Of a stretch of 64,000 bases of DNA, positions 17,229 to 27,913 are shown in pieces (position 1 is the stretch's first letter; every line of letters starts with the position of its first letter). Under the pieces are notes generated by a model. That model did no database searches. It was not told the origin of the DNA and saw only the letters and a list, made by a program, of their open reading frames with translations. The DNA is taken from positions 1 through 64,000 of the forward strand of contig CAMDFN010000011.1 in the NCBI GenBank assembly GCA_945897565.1, in the 5' to 3' direction. This stretch comes from Chryseobacterium gleum. GTDB taxonomy: Bacteria; Bacteroidota; Bacteroidia; Flavobacteriales_D; Crocinitomicaceae. A program made the position numbers and the translations under genes.

Positions 17229-20006
17229 TTATCTCAATAATTGAACGAAGCCAAGTATTTGTTTGAGCTCACCTTTGTTGCTCTCCTGGAATTCAATGAG
17301 GTAGTTGTAGGTACCATCTGGGCAATCGGTACCATCGGCCATGCTGCCATCCCAATGCGCTTTGGGGTCTTGACTAAAAAAGATTTCTTCTCCCCAGCGA
17401 TTGAAAACCGAGAATTGATAGCCCTTCGGTGTAAAGCCGGTAGAGAAAACAGGGAAAAACACCGTATTGAATTCATTTGCATCGGGCGTAAAGGCATTCG
17501 GTATATAAACGGCTATGTTATTCATCACTGTAGCCGTTAAGGTGAGTGAATCTGTGCAACCTAAGTCTGTTGAACTCACGAGCTGAATTGTGTAAGTCCC
17601 TTCTGAAAAAGGCAAAGCTGAATTGAAACTACTTGCTGTATTTTCAAAAGTAGTGCCGTTGATAGTCCAGAGGTGATTTAGATTACCCGTGGTGGTATTG
17701 TAGAGCGTGATCGTTGGGTCGTCTATTTCGACCTGATCTGGGTTGATATAAAAGTCAGGGACAGGAATCGGGTCGATCTGAACAGTAGCTTGCACAGGCA
17801 AAGACGCACAGCCATTAGCATCTATTCCTGTTACCAAATAAGAAGTTGTTTGATTCGGACAAACAGTAAGGCTACCATTCAGATTTTGAGGTACATTCCA
17901 ATAATACTCAACCGCTCCAATTGGGATGATATCAACACAAGTACCCGCGCAAACAAAAGTATCTGCGACATTTACAACCGGTAGGGCCCATTCGGATAAG
18001 GTCAGAACTACCATGGAATCGCAACCATTTTGATTGCTCAAATGAACGGTATAAACACCAGGGCTGTTTAAACTCAAACTATTGAAAGTAAGAATGGAAT
18101 CAGCACAAATAGTCATTGAAACAAAGCTGGTGTCTGCCTCCAAATTGACCGTTAAGTACACCAAAGAATCACAACCGAATTGATTACTTAAGGTTGTTTG
18201 GTAGGTACCGTCCGAGGTGATCATTTGACCATAGAAATTATAACTTGAGCCTGCACATAGGTTCATCGCACTTGATGTAGTATCGGGCTCAATCAGCGAT
18301 ACAACAATGAGATCTTGTGCAATGCACCCTAAATTGTCAGTAACGTTCAGTACATAAGTTCCTGCATTCTGAGCATAGATTGCAGCAGAAGTGGCACCTA
18401 TTGACCACAAATAGGAACCTGTAGATCCTGTTGGTTGCAGCAGGGTTGAATCGCCACTGCAATGAGAAATATCCGGGCCTAGGTCAATGACGGCTTGCTG
18501 GGTAGTCACCACTATTGAATCGCGGGCCAAACCACAGCCACTCGGTACATCTAGCCAATAGGTGCCTGCTGTATTGATGGTAATGCTAGGGGTGGTTGCG
18601 CCGTTGCTCCAGGTGTAACTGTTGTAAGTAGAATCGGGTTGCAAAGTAAGAGCTGTGCCCGCACAAATTAAGGTGTCAGGTCCTAAATTGGGAGGCGTAC
18701 CCGGAGAGGGAGGCGCATAGTTATAGACTAAAATTCCTGCTGCACCACTTTGAGCGCCAAACGGCGTTCCAGCACAAGCTGGGCCGGTATGTAAAACCGA
18801 GCCTGAAGTACCTCCAGTAACAAAAGGAGTAACATTTGGAGGGAGTGTTGCTTGTTGAAAAACAATGGCCCCACCACCACCGCCTCCGCCAGGGCCATGA
18901 CAAGCTGAAGCCCACAACGTGCTAAAAATATTGCCCCCGTTTCCACCGCTCACATTGACATTTAGATTGCTGCTGATATTTTGTGTAAGTAGATAAACGC
19001 AGCCACCTGCACCTGCGCCCCCAGCACCCTCAGAGTCGGTATTGCCGATCACATTTAAGCCACTCGCAGTGATTTGTTGATTGTTGCCAATAACAGTTGG
19101 GGTAATGACAAAGACAATTCCGCCACCATTTGATCCTGCGGTTGCGTTGAGGCCGTTGTCTTTGTAGCCACCGCCGCCACCACCGCCGAGGTAAGCGCGG
19201 TAAGTACTGTAATTCAAAACGTAGCCGCCCATACCAAATGCAGTATTCACTGGACAGGAGCCCGAAAACTGATTGCCGCCGCGGCCGCCAACCCCACCGT
19301 TTGAACCGCCACCTGCGCCGGGATTACCAGAATTAGCGCCTCCACCTCCATTAGCGAGTGGTGCTCTATTGCCATCTAAATTGAGCGGAGCAAGTGCAAT
19401 GCCCTCTCCTTTTTTACCGGCGCTTGCGCCAGAACTTGCAAAATTGGGGTCATTGCAAGCAAAAAAACCGGTTGTGACTGCACCCCCTACAAAACCTTTT
19501 CCACTTACATCTATACTGTTGTTAAAGGTAAGACTGGTTGTTGCTTCAATAGCTACCACACCACCCGTTGTGCCATTCCAAGGACTTGAGGTTACGACGG
19601 CATTTATTGTTGCTTGATTGTATACCGGAACCCGAATGAGCTGTACTTTTCCCGCTATGGAAAATGGCTTACAAAGATTGGTCACAAAAGTGATGGTGTT
19701 GCCGTTGATACTGGCAATATTGGTAAATTCAAAGTTGCCAGCGGAGCCTAAGGCTACAATTTGCCCAAAACTCGCGGTGTTTGTTTGATTGATGGTGGCG
19801 CCCTTCATTTGGATCAATAAGACCCGATCGCCAACCGCAAAGCCAGCAGCGCTGCTGACCGTTGCGCTATTTGGTGTGATATTCGTTACAGCTGTGTAGC
19901 TATTGACGATGCCACCGATAGATTGGGCGTTTAGTCTTGAACCAAACACGAGCAAGAACAGTACTAGAAAAAAATGGGTATAAACGCGTGGACTATTCTT
20001 TGACAT
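17229..20006 (-). CDS. Large secreted protein with T9SS type B sorting domain, glycine-rich
   Basis: 925 residues. Signal peptide about 1-27 (ending LNAQ). Residues about 28-420 form a beta-rich domain with long glycine-rich segments (GGGGANSG, GAGGGSNGG, GGGGGGG). Then come Ig/hyalin-like repeats with the pattern CAG...W.NGATT...TAGTYWLDV and GCDSLVYLTV/GCDSMVVLTL, then a PKD-like segment (IPVPDFYINPDQVEIDDPTITLYN). The last about 85 residues (PNAFTPDANEF...FNRWGEEIFF...HWDGS...DGTYNYLIEF) are the gliding-motility-type C-terminal domain that targets cargo to the type IX system. It is probably a surface adhesin. Tandem with a similar gene upstream. Confidence 0.87.
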   Translation of the reverse strand: MSKNSPRVYTHFFLVLFLLVFGSRLNAQSIGGIVNSYTAVTNITPNSATVSSAAGFAVGDRVLLIQMKGATINQTNTASFGQIVALGSAGNFEFTNIASINGNTITFVTNLCKPFSIAGKVQLIRVPVYNQATINAVVTSSPWNGTTGGVVAIEATTSLTFNNSIDVSGKGFVGGAVTTGFFACNDPNFASSGASAGKKGEGIALAPLNLDGNRAPLANGGGGANSGNPGAGGGSNGGVGGRGGNQFSGSCPVNTAFGMGGYVLNYSTYRAYLGGGGGGGYKDNGLNATAGSNGGGIVFVITPTVIGNNQQITASGLNVIGNTDSEGAGGAGAGGCVYLLTQNISSNLNVNVSGGNGGNIFSTLWASACHGPGGGGGGGAIVFQQATLPPNVTPFVTGGTSGSVLHTGPACAGTPFGAQSGAAGILVYNYAPPSPGTPPNLGPDTLICAGTALTLQPDSTYNSYTWSNGATTPSITINTAGTYWLDVPSGCGLARDSIVVTTQQAVIDLGPDISHCSGDSTLLQPTGSTGSYLWSIGATSAAIYAQNAGTYVLNVTDNLGCIAQDLIVVSLIEPDTTSSAMNLCAGSSYNFYGQMITSDGTYQTTLSNQFGCDSLVYLTVNLEADTSFVSMTICADSILTFNSLSLNSPGVYTVHLSNQNGCDSMVVLTLSEWALPVVNVADTFVCAGTCVDIIPIGAVEYYWNVPQNLNGSLTVCPNQTTSYLVTGIDANGCASLPVQATVQIDPIPVPDFYINPDQVEIDDPTITLYNTTTGNLNHLWTINGTTFENTASSFNSALPFSEGTYTIQLVSSTDLGCTDSLTLTATVMNNIAVYIPNAFTPDANEFNTVFFPVFSTGFTPKGYQFSVFNRWGEEIFFSQDPKAHWDGSMADGTDCPDGTYNYLIEFQESNKGELKQILGFVQLLR

Positions 20007-20034
20007 GAGAAAATATTTATAAATTTTTCCATTT

Positions 20035-20042
20035 CAAAGATA
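20035..20042 (-). promoter_or_regulatory. -7 box for the glycine-rich T9SS gene
   Basis: TATCTTTG on the minus strand (20042-20035), with TTG at 20067-20065 (22-base spacing) and a 28-base leader to ATG 20006. It lies in the 74-base gap between the two T9SS genes, so each can be expressed alone. Confidence 0.55.
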
Positions 20043-20080
20043 ATTATTCAAGGATAAATCGCTTCAATAACAACAAAAAA

Positions 20081-22861
20081 TTACCTCATGAGCAAGACAT
20101 GCCCACTCACGCGGAACATTTCATCGGTATTGAGGGTCTTGAAATCGATGCTGTAAGTATAGGTGCCTTCAGGAGCGGCATAAATATCTATTTTGCCGTC
20201 CCAACCACTATGCGCATCGTAGGTCTCAAAAACGGGCTCACCCCATCTATTGAAGATGGTCATGTGGAAGTTTTGAGGGTCAAAACCTGAAGTAAATACA
20301 GGCGTAAACAAATTATTTAGCGCATCGCCATCTGGCGTAAAGGTGTTGGGAACATAGTAAATAATGCCTCCTTTGATCTGAATTTGCACTTGGCTTTGAT
20401 CTGTACAACCCTCGGCACTTTCTACATTTAGCGTAACGGTGTAGGTTTGGTCTTCGACAAACGGATACGTATAATCGAATTCATTCTGGCTGTTTTCAGC
20501 AGTTGTACCATCTCCAAAATTCCAAATGCTTGTTGCCGAATTTTGGGCATTGGAAGTAAAATAAACAGTTGGGTTGTCGCTGGTTAAAATGAGTGGACTT
20601 GCTGTGAAATCAGCACTTGGCTGCGCATAGACCGCGACAGTTGTTTGAGCGGAATCTAGGCAATTGTATTGATTGGAACCGATGACAATGTATGTTGTGG
20701 TCACGCTTGGCGCTACGCTATTGCCAGTTCCGCTCAGTTGGGAATTGTCCCAAAGGTAATTGAGTGCGCCAGAAACCACAATTTGTGCTGAATAACCCGG
20801 GCAAATACCAATATCAGGCGTGATTTGCAATTGCGGCACAGGATTGACTGTAATGCTGATATCCGTGCTATCCTGACAGCCTGCTGCTGAAGTACCCACA
20901 ACTTGATATATTCCCGTGAGAGGCAAAATAAGCGATTGCGTTGGATTGCCGTTTGAAAATGCAGAAGGACCGCTCCAATTCAAGGAGTTAGCTCCGGAGG
21001 CTGAGAGTTGTAGGGTGTCGTAAGCACAAAGTGTTGTTTGATTGGCTGCCAAAGTCATGAAAGGCAAAGGTGAAACGGTGATGGTGACATTTTCAGTGGA
21101 TGAACAAAGGAAGTTGTCAATAGCGGTAACTACATATGAAATAGTCTGTTGCGGGCTTGTATTTAAAGTAGGGCTTACAACGGGAATTGTGGTGTATTGG
21201 GCAAGCCACGCGTAAGTTACATTGTTAAAAGTACTTTGCGGGATCAAAGCAACCTGCTCGCCAAAGCAAATAAGGGTGTCATTTAAAGTGAAAACTGGTT
21301 GTTGCGAAATGGAGATATTGATGGTGCTCAGCGAGTCACAACCTGTTGTGGTCAAGGACGAATCAATATAAATTCCAGTTTGGGAATAACTCTGACCATT
21401 GTATACAAAAGGCCCACCATTGCACAACGTATCAGCAACTTGAATTTGGTAACTAGGCAAAACCGTTACATCCACCTGATCAGATGTGGTGCAGGCCATT
21501 GCACTTGTATTATCGGTGACTACAAGCGTATAAGTTTGAACAATTGGCCAACCTGTATTGATATTCGTCAGGAGCACCGTAGGATTTGCGCTATTGGCTG
21601 CACTCAAACCTATCGACGGAGACCAACTGTAAGTAAAGCCAGGCTGCGCAACTGAACCCAAATTGGCTGGTTCTCCCGAGCAAACAGAGATATTCTGCCC
21701 CGCATTGGCTGCGGGGCTATTGCCGATGGTGAGGTTCAGCGTAACGATGGAATCACAACCATTTACTGTATTGAGGGTGTCTTGATAAATACCTGATTGT
21801 GTCAAAGTTTGACCATTGAAAATGTATTGACCAGCACACGTAGTTTGGTTGCTCGTTTGAGAAAATTGTGGCTGGACAGTCACTACAATTTGATCGGTCG
21901 TAGGGCACATTCCGGGTGAAGTCGACATGGAAGTTGTGACCGTGTAGGTTTGGGTAATTGGGGCGCCTGTGGTGTTGGGTAAGGTAACCGTAGGATTTGC
22001 CACATTGGTAGCCGACAAACCTGTTGAGGGAGACCAACTATACGTATTGTTCGGATTTGGTGTTGCGCCAATCGTTACAGGCGTATTGGCGCATGTTGTT
22101 ACATCGACTCCGGCATTGGATTGGGCTTGATTGGTGTAGATGTTGACGTTGCGAATAGAGTGCTGATCGTAAAGTGCTCCGGTACTCGCCGTAAAACCCA
22201 TGTAACCTGTGTAGTTGATGATAAAATTAGTGGTAAGCAAAGGAATATTATTGACAAAAACAGTGATCAGGCCGTTGTTGTAAGTGATTTTGACAGGTTG
22301 ATAATTGGCGTTTCTTAGGTAATTCAAGGAACCGCCTGCATTTTGAATTTTTGGTGTTGCAGGCAAGCATTCGTTGTATCCGACCCCCGTAAAAATTTGT
22401 ATTTCGGGGTTGGTGCCTCCTTGGCTGCAGTTGTCATAGGTATCAATAGCTACTTTTAAACCATTTGCAGAGGCGGGGATACCAAGACCTGCGCCCATTA
22501 CAAAGCCTGTTGGCGGTACCGGAATAAAACAAAAAGCCAAACCGTCTGCAGCGTTGCCGCCCCAAATACGGTAATCAAACTCAACGGTCCACTGCTGACA
22601 AACGGTAATATTGAGGGGCGTGTTGTAAAAGATACTGCCAGATTGCCCAGTAGTGGCATTGGATAGAATGAGCTCGTTAGGGAAATTATCTACATCGCCA
22701 GGCGTATCGCCGACAATTGCATTTCCGTTAGTGTTCCAACCGGTAGTAATCATGTTTGGCGAGCCCGTAAGCTGACCAAAAACAAATGTTTGTGCTTGTA
22801 AATCATTTAGAATGAACGATAAAGCAATAATTACGTACAGAAAATAAACTCTCATTGGCAT
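20081..22861 (-). CDS. Large secreted protein with lectin-like N-terminus and T9SS type B sorting domain
   Basis: 926 residues. Signal peptide about 1-23 (ending LQAQ). Residues about 25-240 look like an L-type lectin/concanavalin-like sandwich (WTVEFDYRIWGGNAADGLAFCFIP, NGLKVAIDTYDN). Several Ig-like repeats follow (YSWSPSTGLSA, YSWSPSIGLSA, NGCDSIVTLNL, GCDSLSTINIS), then a PKD domain (IWNFGDGTTAENSQNEFDY). The C-terminal domain FTPDGDALNNLF...IFNRWGEPVFE...GWDGKI is the T9SS type B signal. ATG 22855 is an alternative start. A glycan-binding surface adhesin is the likely role. Confidence 0.87.
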   Translation of the reverse strand: MPMRVYFLYVIIALSFILNDLQAQTFVFGQLTGSPNMITTGWNTNGNAIVGDTPGDVDNFPNELILSNATTGQSGSIFYNTPLNITVCQQWTVEFDYRIWGGNAADGLAFCFIPVPPTGFVMGAGLGIPASANGLKVAIDTYDNCSQGGTNPEIQIFTGVGYNECLPATPKIQNAGGSLNYLRNANYQPVKITYNNGLITVFVNNIPLLTTNFIINYTGYMGFTASTGALYDQHSIRNVNIYTNQAQSNAGVDVTTCANTPVTIGATPNPNNTYSWSPSTGLSATNVANPTVTLPNTTGAPITQTYTVTTSMSTSPGMCPTTDQIVVTVQPQFSQTSNQTTCAGQYIFNGQTLTQSGIYQDTLNTVNGCDSIVTLNLTIGNSPAANAGQNISVCSGEPANLGSVAQPGFTYSWSPSIGLSAANSANPTVLLTNINTGWPIVQTYTLVVTDNTSAMACTTSDQVDVTVLPSYQIQVADTLCNGGPFVYNGQSYSQTGIYIDSSLTTTGCDSLSTINISISQQPVFTLNDTLICFGEQVALIPQSTFNNVTYAWLAQYTTIPVVSPTLNTSPQQTISYVVTAIDNFLCSSTENVTITVSPLPFMTLAANQTTLCAYDTLQLSASGANSLNWSGPSAFSNGNPTQSLILPLTGIYQVVGTSAAGCQDSTDISITVNPVPQLQITPDIGICPGYSAQIVVSGALNYLWDNSQLSGTGNSVAPSVTTTYIVIGSNQYNCLDSAQTTVAVYAQPSADFTASPLILTSDNPTVYFTSNAQNSATSIWNFGDGTTAENSQNEFDYTYPFVEDQTYTVTLNVESAEGCTDQSQVQIQIKGGIIYYVPNTFTPDGDALNNLFTPVFTSGFDPQNFHMTIFNRWGEPVFETYDAHSGWDGKIDIYAAPEGTYTYSIDFKTLNTDEMFRVSGHVLLMR

Positions 22862-22875
22862 CAAAACGTTATAAA

Positions 22876-22883
22876 CAAAGATA
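22876..22883 (-). promoter_or_regulatory. -7 box for the lectin-like T9SS gene
   Basis: TATCTTTG on the minus strand (22883-22876), 14 bases before ATG 22861; no upstream TTG at normal spacing. Confidence 0.5.
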
Positions 22884-22907
22884 GGTTGCTAAATATAAAT
22901 ATTTTTA

Positions 22908-22938
22908 TTGCTTTTTATTTCCACTTAGTGTAAATTTG
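22908..22938 (+). promoter_or_regulatory. Promoter for zwf-pgl-edd
   Basis: TTG (22908-22910), 20 bases, TAAATTTG (22931-22938), 22-base leader to ATG 22961. Good match in both elements. Confidence 0.7.
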
Positions 22939-22960
22939 ACACATACTAAACTACGCAGGC

Positions 22961-24448
22961 ATGAAAGCCCAAACAAAAAACAATACGCATCAAGAACGTT
23001 TCGAGCCTTTCAATATTGTTGTCTTTGGCGGCGACGGCGACCTCTCCATACGCAAAATTTTACCTGCAATATTTCACCGCGACCTCGACGGACAGCTCAA
23101 TATTGCCTATAACGTTATTGCCATCACTCGTAAAGATCCCGATTTAAAAGCTTTTCAAGCGCGGCTACTCCCCTTTTTAGAAGTGAGTGACCACCACAAA
23201 TATAGCAGAGAAGAAATCGAGAAATTCCTCAATAAAGTCGTCTTGATCAAAGCCGAAGACCCAAACCCAGCGGCCTATACTGAACTCAAAGCTTTTTTGG
23301 AGCAATTTCCAGAAAGACAAAATATTTATTACTACTCCACACCTTCTTCGGCATTTGGCCCCATTACACAAACGCTGAAGAACTGCGGATTGGTCAATAA
23401 AAGCAGCAAAGTTGTGCTCGAGAAACCCCTCGGCCACTCTTTTGCCTCATCAAACGCCATCAATGCCGAGATTACATTAGCTTTTGAAGAACATCAAATC
23501 TACCGCATAGACCACTATTTAGGTAAAGAAACCGTTCAAAACCTAATGGTCTTGCGTTTTGCCAACAACCTCTTTGAGCGCGCTTGGAATGCCGAGAATA
23601 TTGAAAGTGTACAAATTACAGTTGCCGAAAGCCTTGGGGTAGAAAAACGCGCCTCTTATTACGACCAATCTGGCGCTTTATTGGACATGATTCAAAATCA
23701 CCTATTGCAGTTGCTGTGTTTGGTCGCAATGGAGCCTCCTGTAGCCCTTGAAGCCGATGAAGTCCGCAATGAAAAATTAAAAGTACTTAAGGCGCTCCGA
23801 CCACTCACCAAAAAAACTGTTGAACGCGACACAGTAAAGGGTCAGTATACGAGAGGTATTTCCAACGGAGGGCAGGTCAATAGCTACCTAGAAGACATCG
23901 AAAAATATGAGTCCAAAACAGAAACTTTTGTAGCGATCAAAACCTACGTAGACAACTGGCGTTGGAAAGGCGTTCCGTTCATGTTGCGCACGGGCAAGCG
24001 CATGATCAAGCGTTATTCTGAGATTGTCATCAACTTTAGAGAGGTCAAGCACAATATCTTCCCCTCAAAAGAAAAACTAAATAACAACAAACTCATCATC
24101 CGCTTGCAACCAGAAGAGCGCATTGAACTCATCCAAATGACCAAAATTCCTGGTCCGGGTGGCTATCGCTACAAGCCAATTGCCCTCAAATTAGACTACA
24201 ATGACTCCTTTAAAGAGCGCTTCCCAGAAGCCTACGAGCGTTTGATTGTAGATGTAATTCGCGGCAACCAAACGCTATTCATGCGCCAAGATGAGCTCCA
24301 AGCCGCTTGGACATGGATAGAATCTGTAACCAGCAGCTGGAAAAGCGCAGGCCTCACCAACGTACTTTACGAAGCAGGAACTTGGGGCCCGGGCGACGAC
24401 ATCTTAGCTGAAGACGAATCTTGGATCACCAAAACATGGGGAGAATGA
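22961..24448 (+). CDS. zwf: Glucose-6-phosphate 1-dehydrogenase
   Basis: 495 residues. The NADP-binding FGGDGDLSIRK is at about 22-32, EKPLG at 154-158, and the catalytic RIDHYLGKE at 182-190 with H185. Oxidises glucose 6-phosphate to 6-phosphogluconolactone with NAD(P)+. The dinucleotide loop is GGDGDLS rather than the more usual GASGDL. Its stop overlaps the pgl start (ATGA) and edd follows, so its product is steered to 6-phosphogluconate and on to the Entner-Doudoroff route. Confidence 0.95.
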   Translation: MKAQTKNNTHQERFEPFNIVVFGGDGDLSIRKILPAIFHRDLDGQLNIAYNVIAITRKDPDLKAFQARLLPFLEVSDHHKYSREEIEKFLNKVVLIKAEDPNPAAYTELKAFLEQFPERQNIYYYSTPSSAFGPITQTLKNCGLVNKSSKVVLEKPLGHSFASSNAINAEITLAFEEHQIYRIDHYLGKETVQNLMVLRFANNLFERAWNAENIESVQITVAESLGVEKRASYYDQSGALLDMIQNHLLQLLCLVAMEPPVALEADEVRNEKLKVLKALRPLTKKTVERDTVKGQYTRGISNGGQVNSYLEDIEKYESKTETFVAIKTYVDNWRWKGVPFMLRTGKRMIKRYSEIVINFREVKHNIFPSKEKLNNNKLIIRLQPEERIELIQMTKIPGPGGYRYKPIALKLDYNDSFKERFPEAYERLIVDVIRGNQTLFMRQDELQAAWTWIESVTSSWKSAGLTNVLYEAGTWGPGDDILAEDESWITKTWGE

Positions 24449-25110
24449 TTGAATTTGCCTCAAAAGCTGCACTCGAAGAAGCCTTAGCTGCTGCCATCGC
24501 AAATGCACTAAAGGCAGCTATAGACGCAAAAGGAGCTGCAACGCTCTTGCTTTCGGGTGGCTCTACCCCAAGCGGCGTTTATGCGCTTTTGTCTGCGCAA
24601 GATTTACCTTGGCAAAAAGTAACCGTAGGCCTCGTCGATGAAAGATTTGTGGGGCCAACAAGCCCCTATTCCAATTTCAAATTAATCGGAGAAACCTTGC
24701 TTCAAAACCATGCTAAAGCGGCCACTTTATTGACAATGGTTATGGATGAGACAGATTATAAGGGAAATCTTCAGAAAGTTGCAGCCACATACCGTATTTT
24801 TACGGACACCGACGTCTGCTTACTTGGAATGGGCCCAGACGGACACACTGCGTCTATCTTCCCCAATGATAGCGCTTCTTTCAATGCAAACTCAGCAACC
24901 GACAGCCTGCTTTCCAATACGAACGCTCCTTCCATACCTACCCAACGCATCACTTGCAATGGGCCCCTGCTTCGCCGCAGCAAGCACTTGTTCTTAATGA
25001 TTACCGGCGCACAGAAAAAAGAAATTTTGGCGCAAAGTGAGCAACTTCAGTTGCCAATTGCTACTTTCAAATCAGCCCTCACCGAGACTTACTACACAAC
25101 AGCAACATGA
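24445..25110 (+). CDS. pgl: 6-phosphogluconolactonase
   Basis: 221 residues, SugarNBD fold related to glucosamine-6-phosphate isomerase. [16 protein letters not shown] and [15 protein letters not shown] are the phosphosugar-binding and conserved segments, and [13 protein letters not shown] is the lactonase signature with the catalytic histidine. It hydrolyses the lactone made by Zwf. The frame reads back to 24421 through a TTG, but ATG 24445 is chosen because it overlaps the zwf stop in ATGA and aligns with the family start. It overlaps edd by four bases. Confidence 0.92.
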   Translation: MIEFASKAALEEALAAAIANALKAAIDAKGAATLLLSGGSTPSGVYALLSAQDLPWQKVTVGLVDERFVGPTSPYSNFKLIGETLLQNHAKAATLLTMVMDETDYKGNLQKVAATYRIFTDTDVCLLGMGPDGHTASIFPNDSASFNANSATDSLLSNTNAPSIPTQRITCNGPLLRRSKHLFLMITGAQKKEILAQSEQLQLPIATFKSALTETYYTTAT

Positions 25111-26906
25111 TACATCCAGCCATTGCAAGCATTACGGAACGCATCGTACAGCGAAGCCTCTCCACAAGAAAAGCCTATCTCGCGCAAATAGATGAAGCAT
25201 ATTTAGAGGGCGTGCACAGAAGCACACTCAATTGCGGCAATTTAGCGCATGGTTTTGCAGCTTGCAACGCGCACGACAAAAATGCACTTGCTGCTGATAT
25301 TATCCCGAATCTTGGCATTATTACGGCTTACAACGATATGCTATCTGCACATCAGGTATACGAAAACTACCCAGTTGCCATCAAAAAATACGCCAATGAT
25401 TTTGGCGCCGTAGCTCAAGTAGCCGGCGGCGTTCCCGCGATGTGCGACGGCGTAACACAAGGGCAGCCAGGAATGGAATTGTCGCTGTATAGCAGAGACG
25501 TGATTGCCTTGTCTTCGGCAATAGGCTTGTCTCACAACATGTTTGATGCTGCGCTTTACTTGGGTATTTGCGATAAAATTGTTCCGGGCCTGCTCATGAG
25601 TGCACTGCGCTTTGGACATTTACCTGCTGTATTTATGCCCGGTGGCCCTATGCCAAGCGGCATCAGTAACGAAGAAAAATCAAATATTCGCCAAGCTTAT
25701 GCGGAAGGTAAAATTGGCCGCGAAGAGCTTCTCAAAGGCGAGTCTGATTCTTATCATTCTCCTGGCACGTGCACATTTTATGGGACCGCCAACAGCAATC
25801 AAATGCTCATGGAAATCATGGGGCTGCACCTTCCAGGATCAAGTTTCGTCAATCCAAATACGCCTTTGCGAGATTTACTCAACAAAGAAGCCGTTCGCGT
25901 AGCCATTGAAAATGTCAAAATTGGCAAAAGCCGCAGCCTGGCCAATCTTTTCAATGAAAAAACGGTTGTCAACGGTATCATTGGCCTTTTGGCAACAGGT
26001 GGCTCAACCAACCACACCATTCACCTCATTGCAATTGCCCGAGCCGCCGGTATTCTCATCAACTGGGACGACATGTCTGATTTATCAGCTGTTGTTCCGC
26101 TTGTGACGCGCATGTATCCTAATGGCGCAGCAGATGTGAATCACTTCCATGCTGCTGGCGGAATGGGCTTTGTCATCAGCACACTCCTCGACAGCAACTT
26201 ACTCCACGAAGACGTTCAGACCATAATTGGCATAGGTTTGCGTGCTTATACGCAAGAACCTAAAATCAAAAATGGTGCATTGGTTTGGGAACAAGGCGCT
26301 CTTGAATCCCTCAATTTAAGCATCATACGCCCTGCAAGCGAACCATTTACAGCGGATGGCGGTATCAAACTTTTGAAAGGAAATCTGGGCCGATCTGTCA
26401 TTAAAACAGCAGCTGTTGCACCAGAACACCGCATAGTAGAAGCCCCTGCTATTGTTTTTCACGAACAGACTGATTTGATGGCTGCTTTTAAACGAGGCGA
26501 ACTCGACAAAGATTTTATTGCAGTTGTTCCTTTTCAGGGTCCAAAATTCAATGGCATGCCAGAATTGCACAGCCTCACGCCTACGCTCACTATTCTGCAA
26601 AAGAAAGGCTTTAAAGTTGGCTTGGTTACCGACGGTCGTATGTCTGGCGCATCGGGAAAAGTACCCGCTGCAATTCACCTCACTCCAGAAGCATATGACG
26701 GCGGCTTGATCAGCAAGATCCAGACCGGCGACCTTTTGCGTTTGGACAGTGAAAACGGGTTGCTTGAAGTGCTCGACGTCGAAAACGTAATGGCACGCGC
26801 TGAGGTGCAAAAGGATAATACACAATTTGGATTTGGCCGAGAACTATTTGCAAAGTTGCGCGCAGGTGTCAGTATGAGTGAAGAAGGCGCTTCGTTTATC
26901 GTCTAG
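25107..26906 (+). CDS. edd: Phosphogluconate dehydratase (Entner-Doudoroff)
   Basis: 599 residues, IlvD/Edd family. Many segments match E. coli Edd: [30 protein letters not shown]-like [37 protein letters not shown] and [15 protein letters not shown]. They include cysteines able to hold the 4Fe-4S cluster. These features separate it from dihydroxy-acid dehydratase (IlvD). It makes 2-keto-3-deoxy-6-phosphogluconate. KDPG aldolase (eda) is not in the window, nor is gnd. The 3' end overlaps the convergent TerC gene by 11 bases. Confidence 0.93.
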   Translation: MIHPAIASITERIVQRSLSTRKAYLAQIDEAYLEGVHRSTLNCGNLAHGFAACNAHDKNALAADIIPNLGIITAYNDMLSAHQVYENYPVAIKKYANDFGAVAQVAGGVPAMCDGVTQGQPGMELSLYSRDVIALSSAIGLSHNMFDAALYLGICDKIVPGLLMSALRFGHLPAVFMPGGPMPSGISNEEKSNIRQAYAEGKIGREELLKGESDSYHSPGTCTFYGTANSNQMLMEIMGLHLPGSSFVNPNTPLRDLLNKEAVRVAIENVKIGKSRSLANLFNEKTVVNGIIGLLATGGSTNHTIHLIAIARAAGILINWDDMSDLSAVVPLVTRMYPNGAADVNHFHAAGGMGFVISTLLDSNLLHEDVQTIIGIGLRAYTQEPKIKNGALVWEQGALESLNLSIIRPASEPFTADGGIKLLKGNLGRSVIKTAAVAPEHRIVEAPAIVFHEQTDLMAAFKRGELDKDFIAVVPFQGPKFNGMPELHSLTPTLTILQKKGFKVGLVTDGRMSGASGKVPAAIHLTPEAYDGGLISKIQTGDLLRLDSENGLLEVLDVENVMARAEVQKDNTQFGFGRELFAKLRAGVSMSEEGASFIV

Positions 26907-27897
26907 CCACCACAGAAGCGAGTACAGACAGCACGAGCGCACCCAATACAATCATGAGCGAAACACTCGCTTCGATATGATAGAAAGGTGCCGCAAGCAT
27001 CTTAAGCCCAATAAAACTCAGGATAAATGCCAGGCCGTATTTGAGCTTGGAGAACATATGTATGGAGTTGGCGAGCAAGAAATACATCGAGCGCAAGCCG
27101 AGTACTGCAAAAATATTTGAGGTATACAGAATCAGTGGGTCATTGGGTGCGATAGCAAAAATGGCCGGGATGGAATCGATGGCAAAAATGAGGTCGGTGG
27201 TCTCGATGACCATTAAGACCAAAAACAATTTAGTAGCGATGCGCTTGGTGCCTCGCTTGATGAAAAAGCGGTCTTCGTGGTAGTTTTTGGTCACGGGAAA
27301 TACCTTTCTTAGTAGGCGTGCTCCAAGGCTTTTATTGAAATCTTTTTGATCGTCCTCTTCGGAATCAAGTAAAGATTTGATCCCTGCATAAACCAAGAAT
27401 GCACCAAAAATGGTCAGGATCAGGTTGGGGCGAAAGAAGAAGCCCGGTAAAGCATGAGCGCCCTGCTCCAAACTAAATTGATAACCAAACAACTCAAAAG
27501 CGGGTAAATACGTGAGTTTGATCAGGCCAATGCCGGAGAAAATGAAAATTCCTCTAAAAATGAGTGCTCCGATGATTCCCCAAAAGAGTACGCGGTGCTG
27601 GAGTTTGCCTTCTAGCTTGAAAAACTTAAAGACCAAAATAAAAACAAACATGTTGTCGACAGACAGCGCTTCTTCAATCCAATAAGCAGATTGATATTCC
27701 GCAAATTTAGCAAAGCCCATCTGCCACCAAACCAAAGCACTGAACCCCATAGAAAGGCCTATCCAAATGAGGGTCCAACGCAGGGCTTCTTTATTGGATA
27801 TTTGGTGTGACTTTTTATTGACCAATCCTAAATCGATCAGGAGCATTGTAAAAATAACAACCACAAAAATGGCAAGCAACCAGGGATTAAAAGACAT
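26896..27897 (-). CDS. TerC-family membrane protein (Alx-like, long form)
   Basis: 333 residues with about nine hydrophobic segments. Two TerC motifs are present: [19 protein letters not shown] near residue 75 and [18 protein letters not shown] near 215. The spacing and the [11 protein letters not shown] loop match the Alx/YgjT branch, which in E. coli acts in manganese export. The metal role is inferred from the family. No yybP-ykoY-type riboswitch can fit in the short upstream region (16-base predicted leader). Its stop overlaps edd. Confidence 0.87.
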   Translation of the reverse strand: MSFNPWLLAIFVVVIFTMLLIDLGLVNKKSHQISNKEALRWTLIWIGLSMGFSALVWWQMGFAKFAEYQSAYWIEEALSVDNMFVFILVFKFFKLEGKLQHRVLFWGIIGALIFRGIFIFSGIGLIKLTYLPAFELFGYQFSLEQGAHALPGFFFRPNLILTIFGAFLVYAGIKSLLDSEEDDQKDFNKSLGARLLRKVFPVTKNYHEDRFFIKRGTKRIATKLFLVLMVIETTDLIFAIDSIPAIFAIAPNDPLILYTSNIFAVLGLRSMYFLLANSIHMFSKLKYGLAFILSFIGLKMLAAPFYHIEASVSLMIVLGALVLSVLASVVARR

Positions 27898-27913
27898 GTA
27901 TAAAAAGTTTCTG

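Noticed and set aside
19273-19617. Plus-strand open frame, proline-rich, opposite the glycine-rich T9SS gene
   Set aside because: It is the complement of glycine-rich codons (GGN gives CCN), so the bias is a shadow of the real gene, not a separate coding signal.
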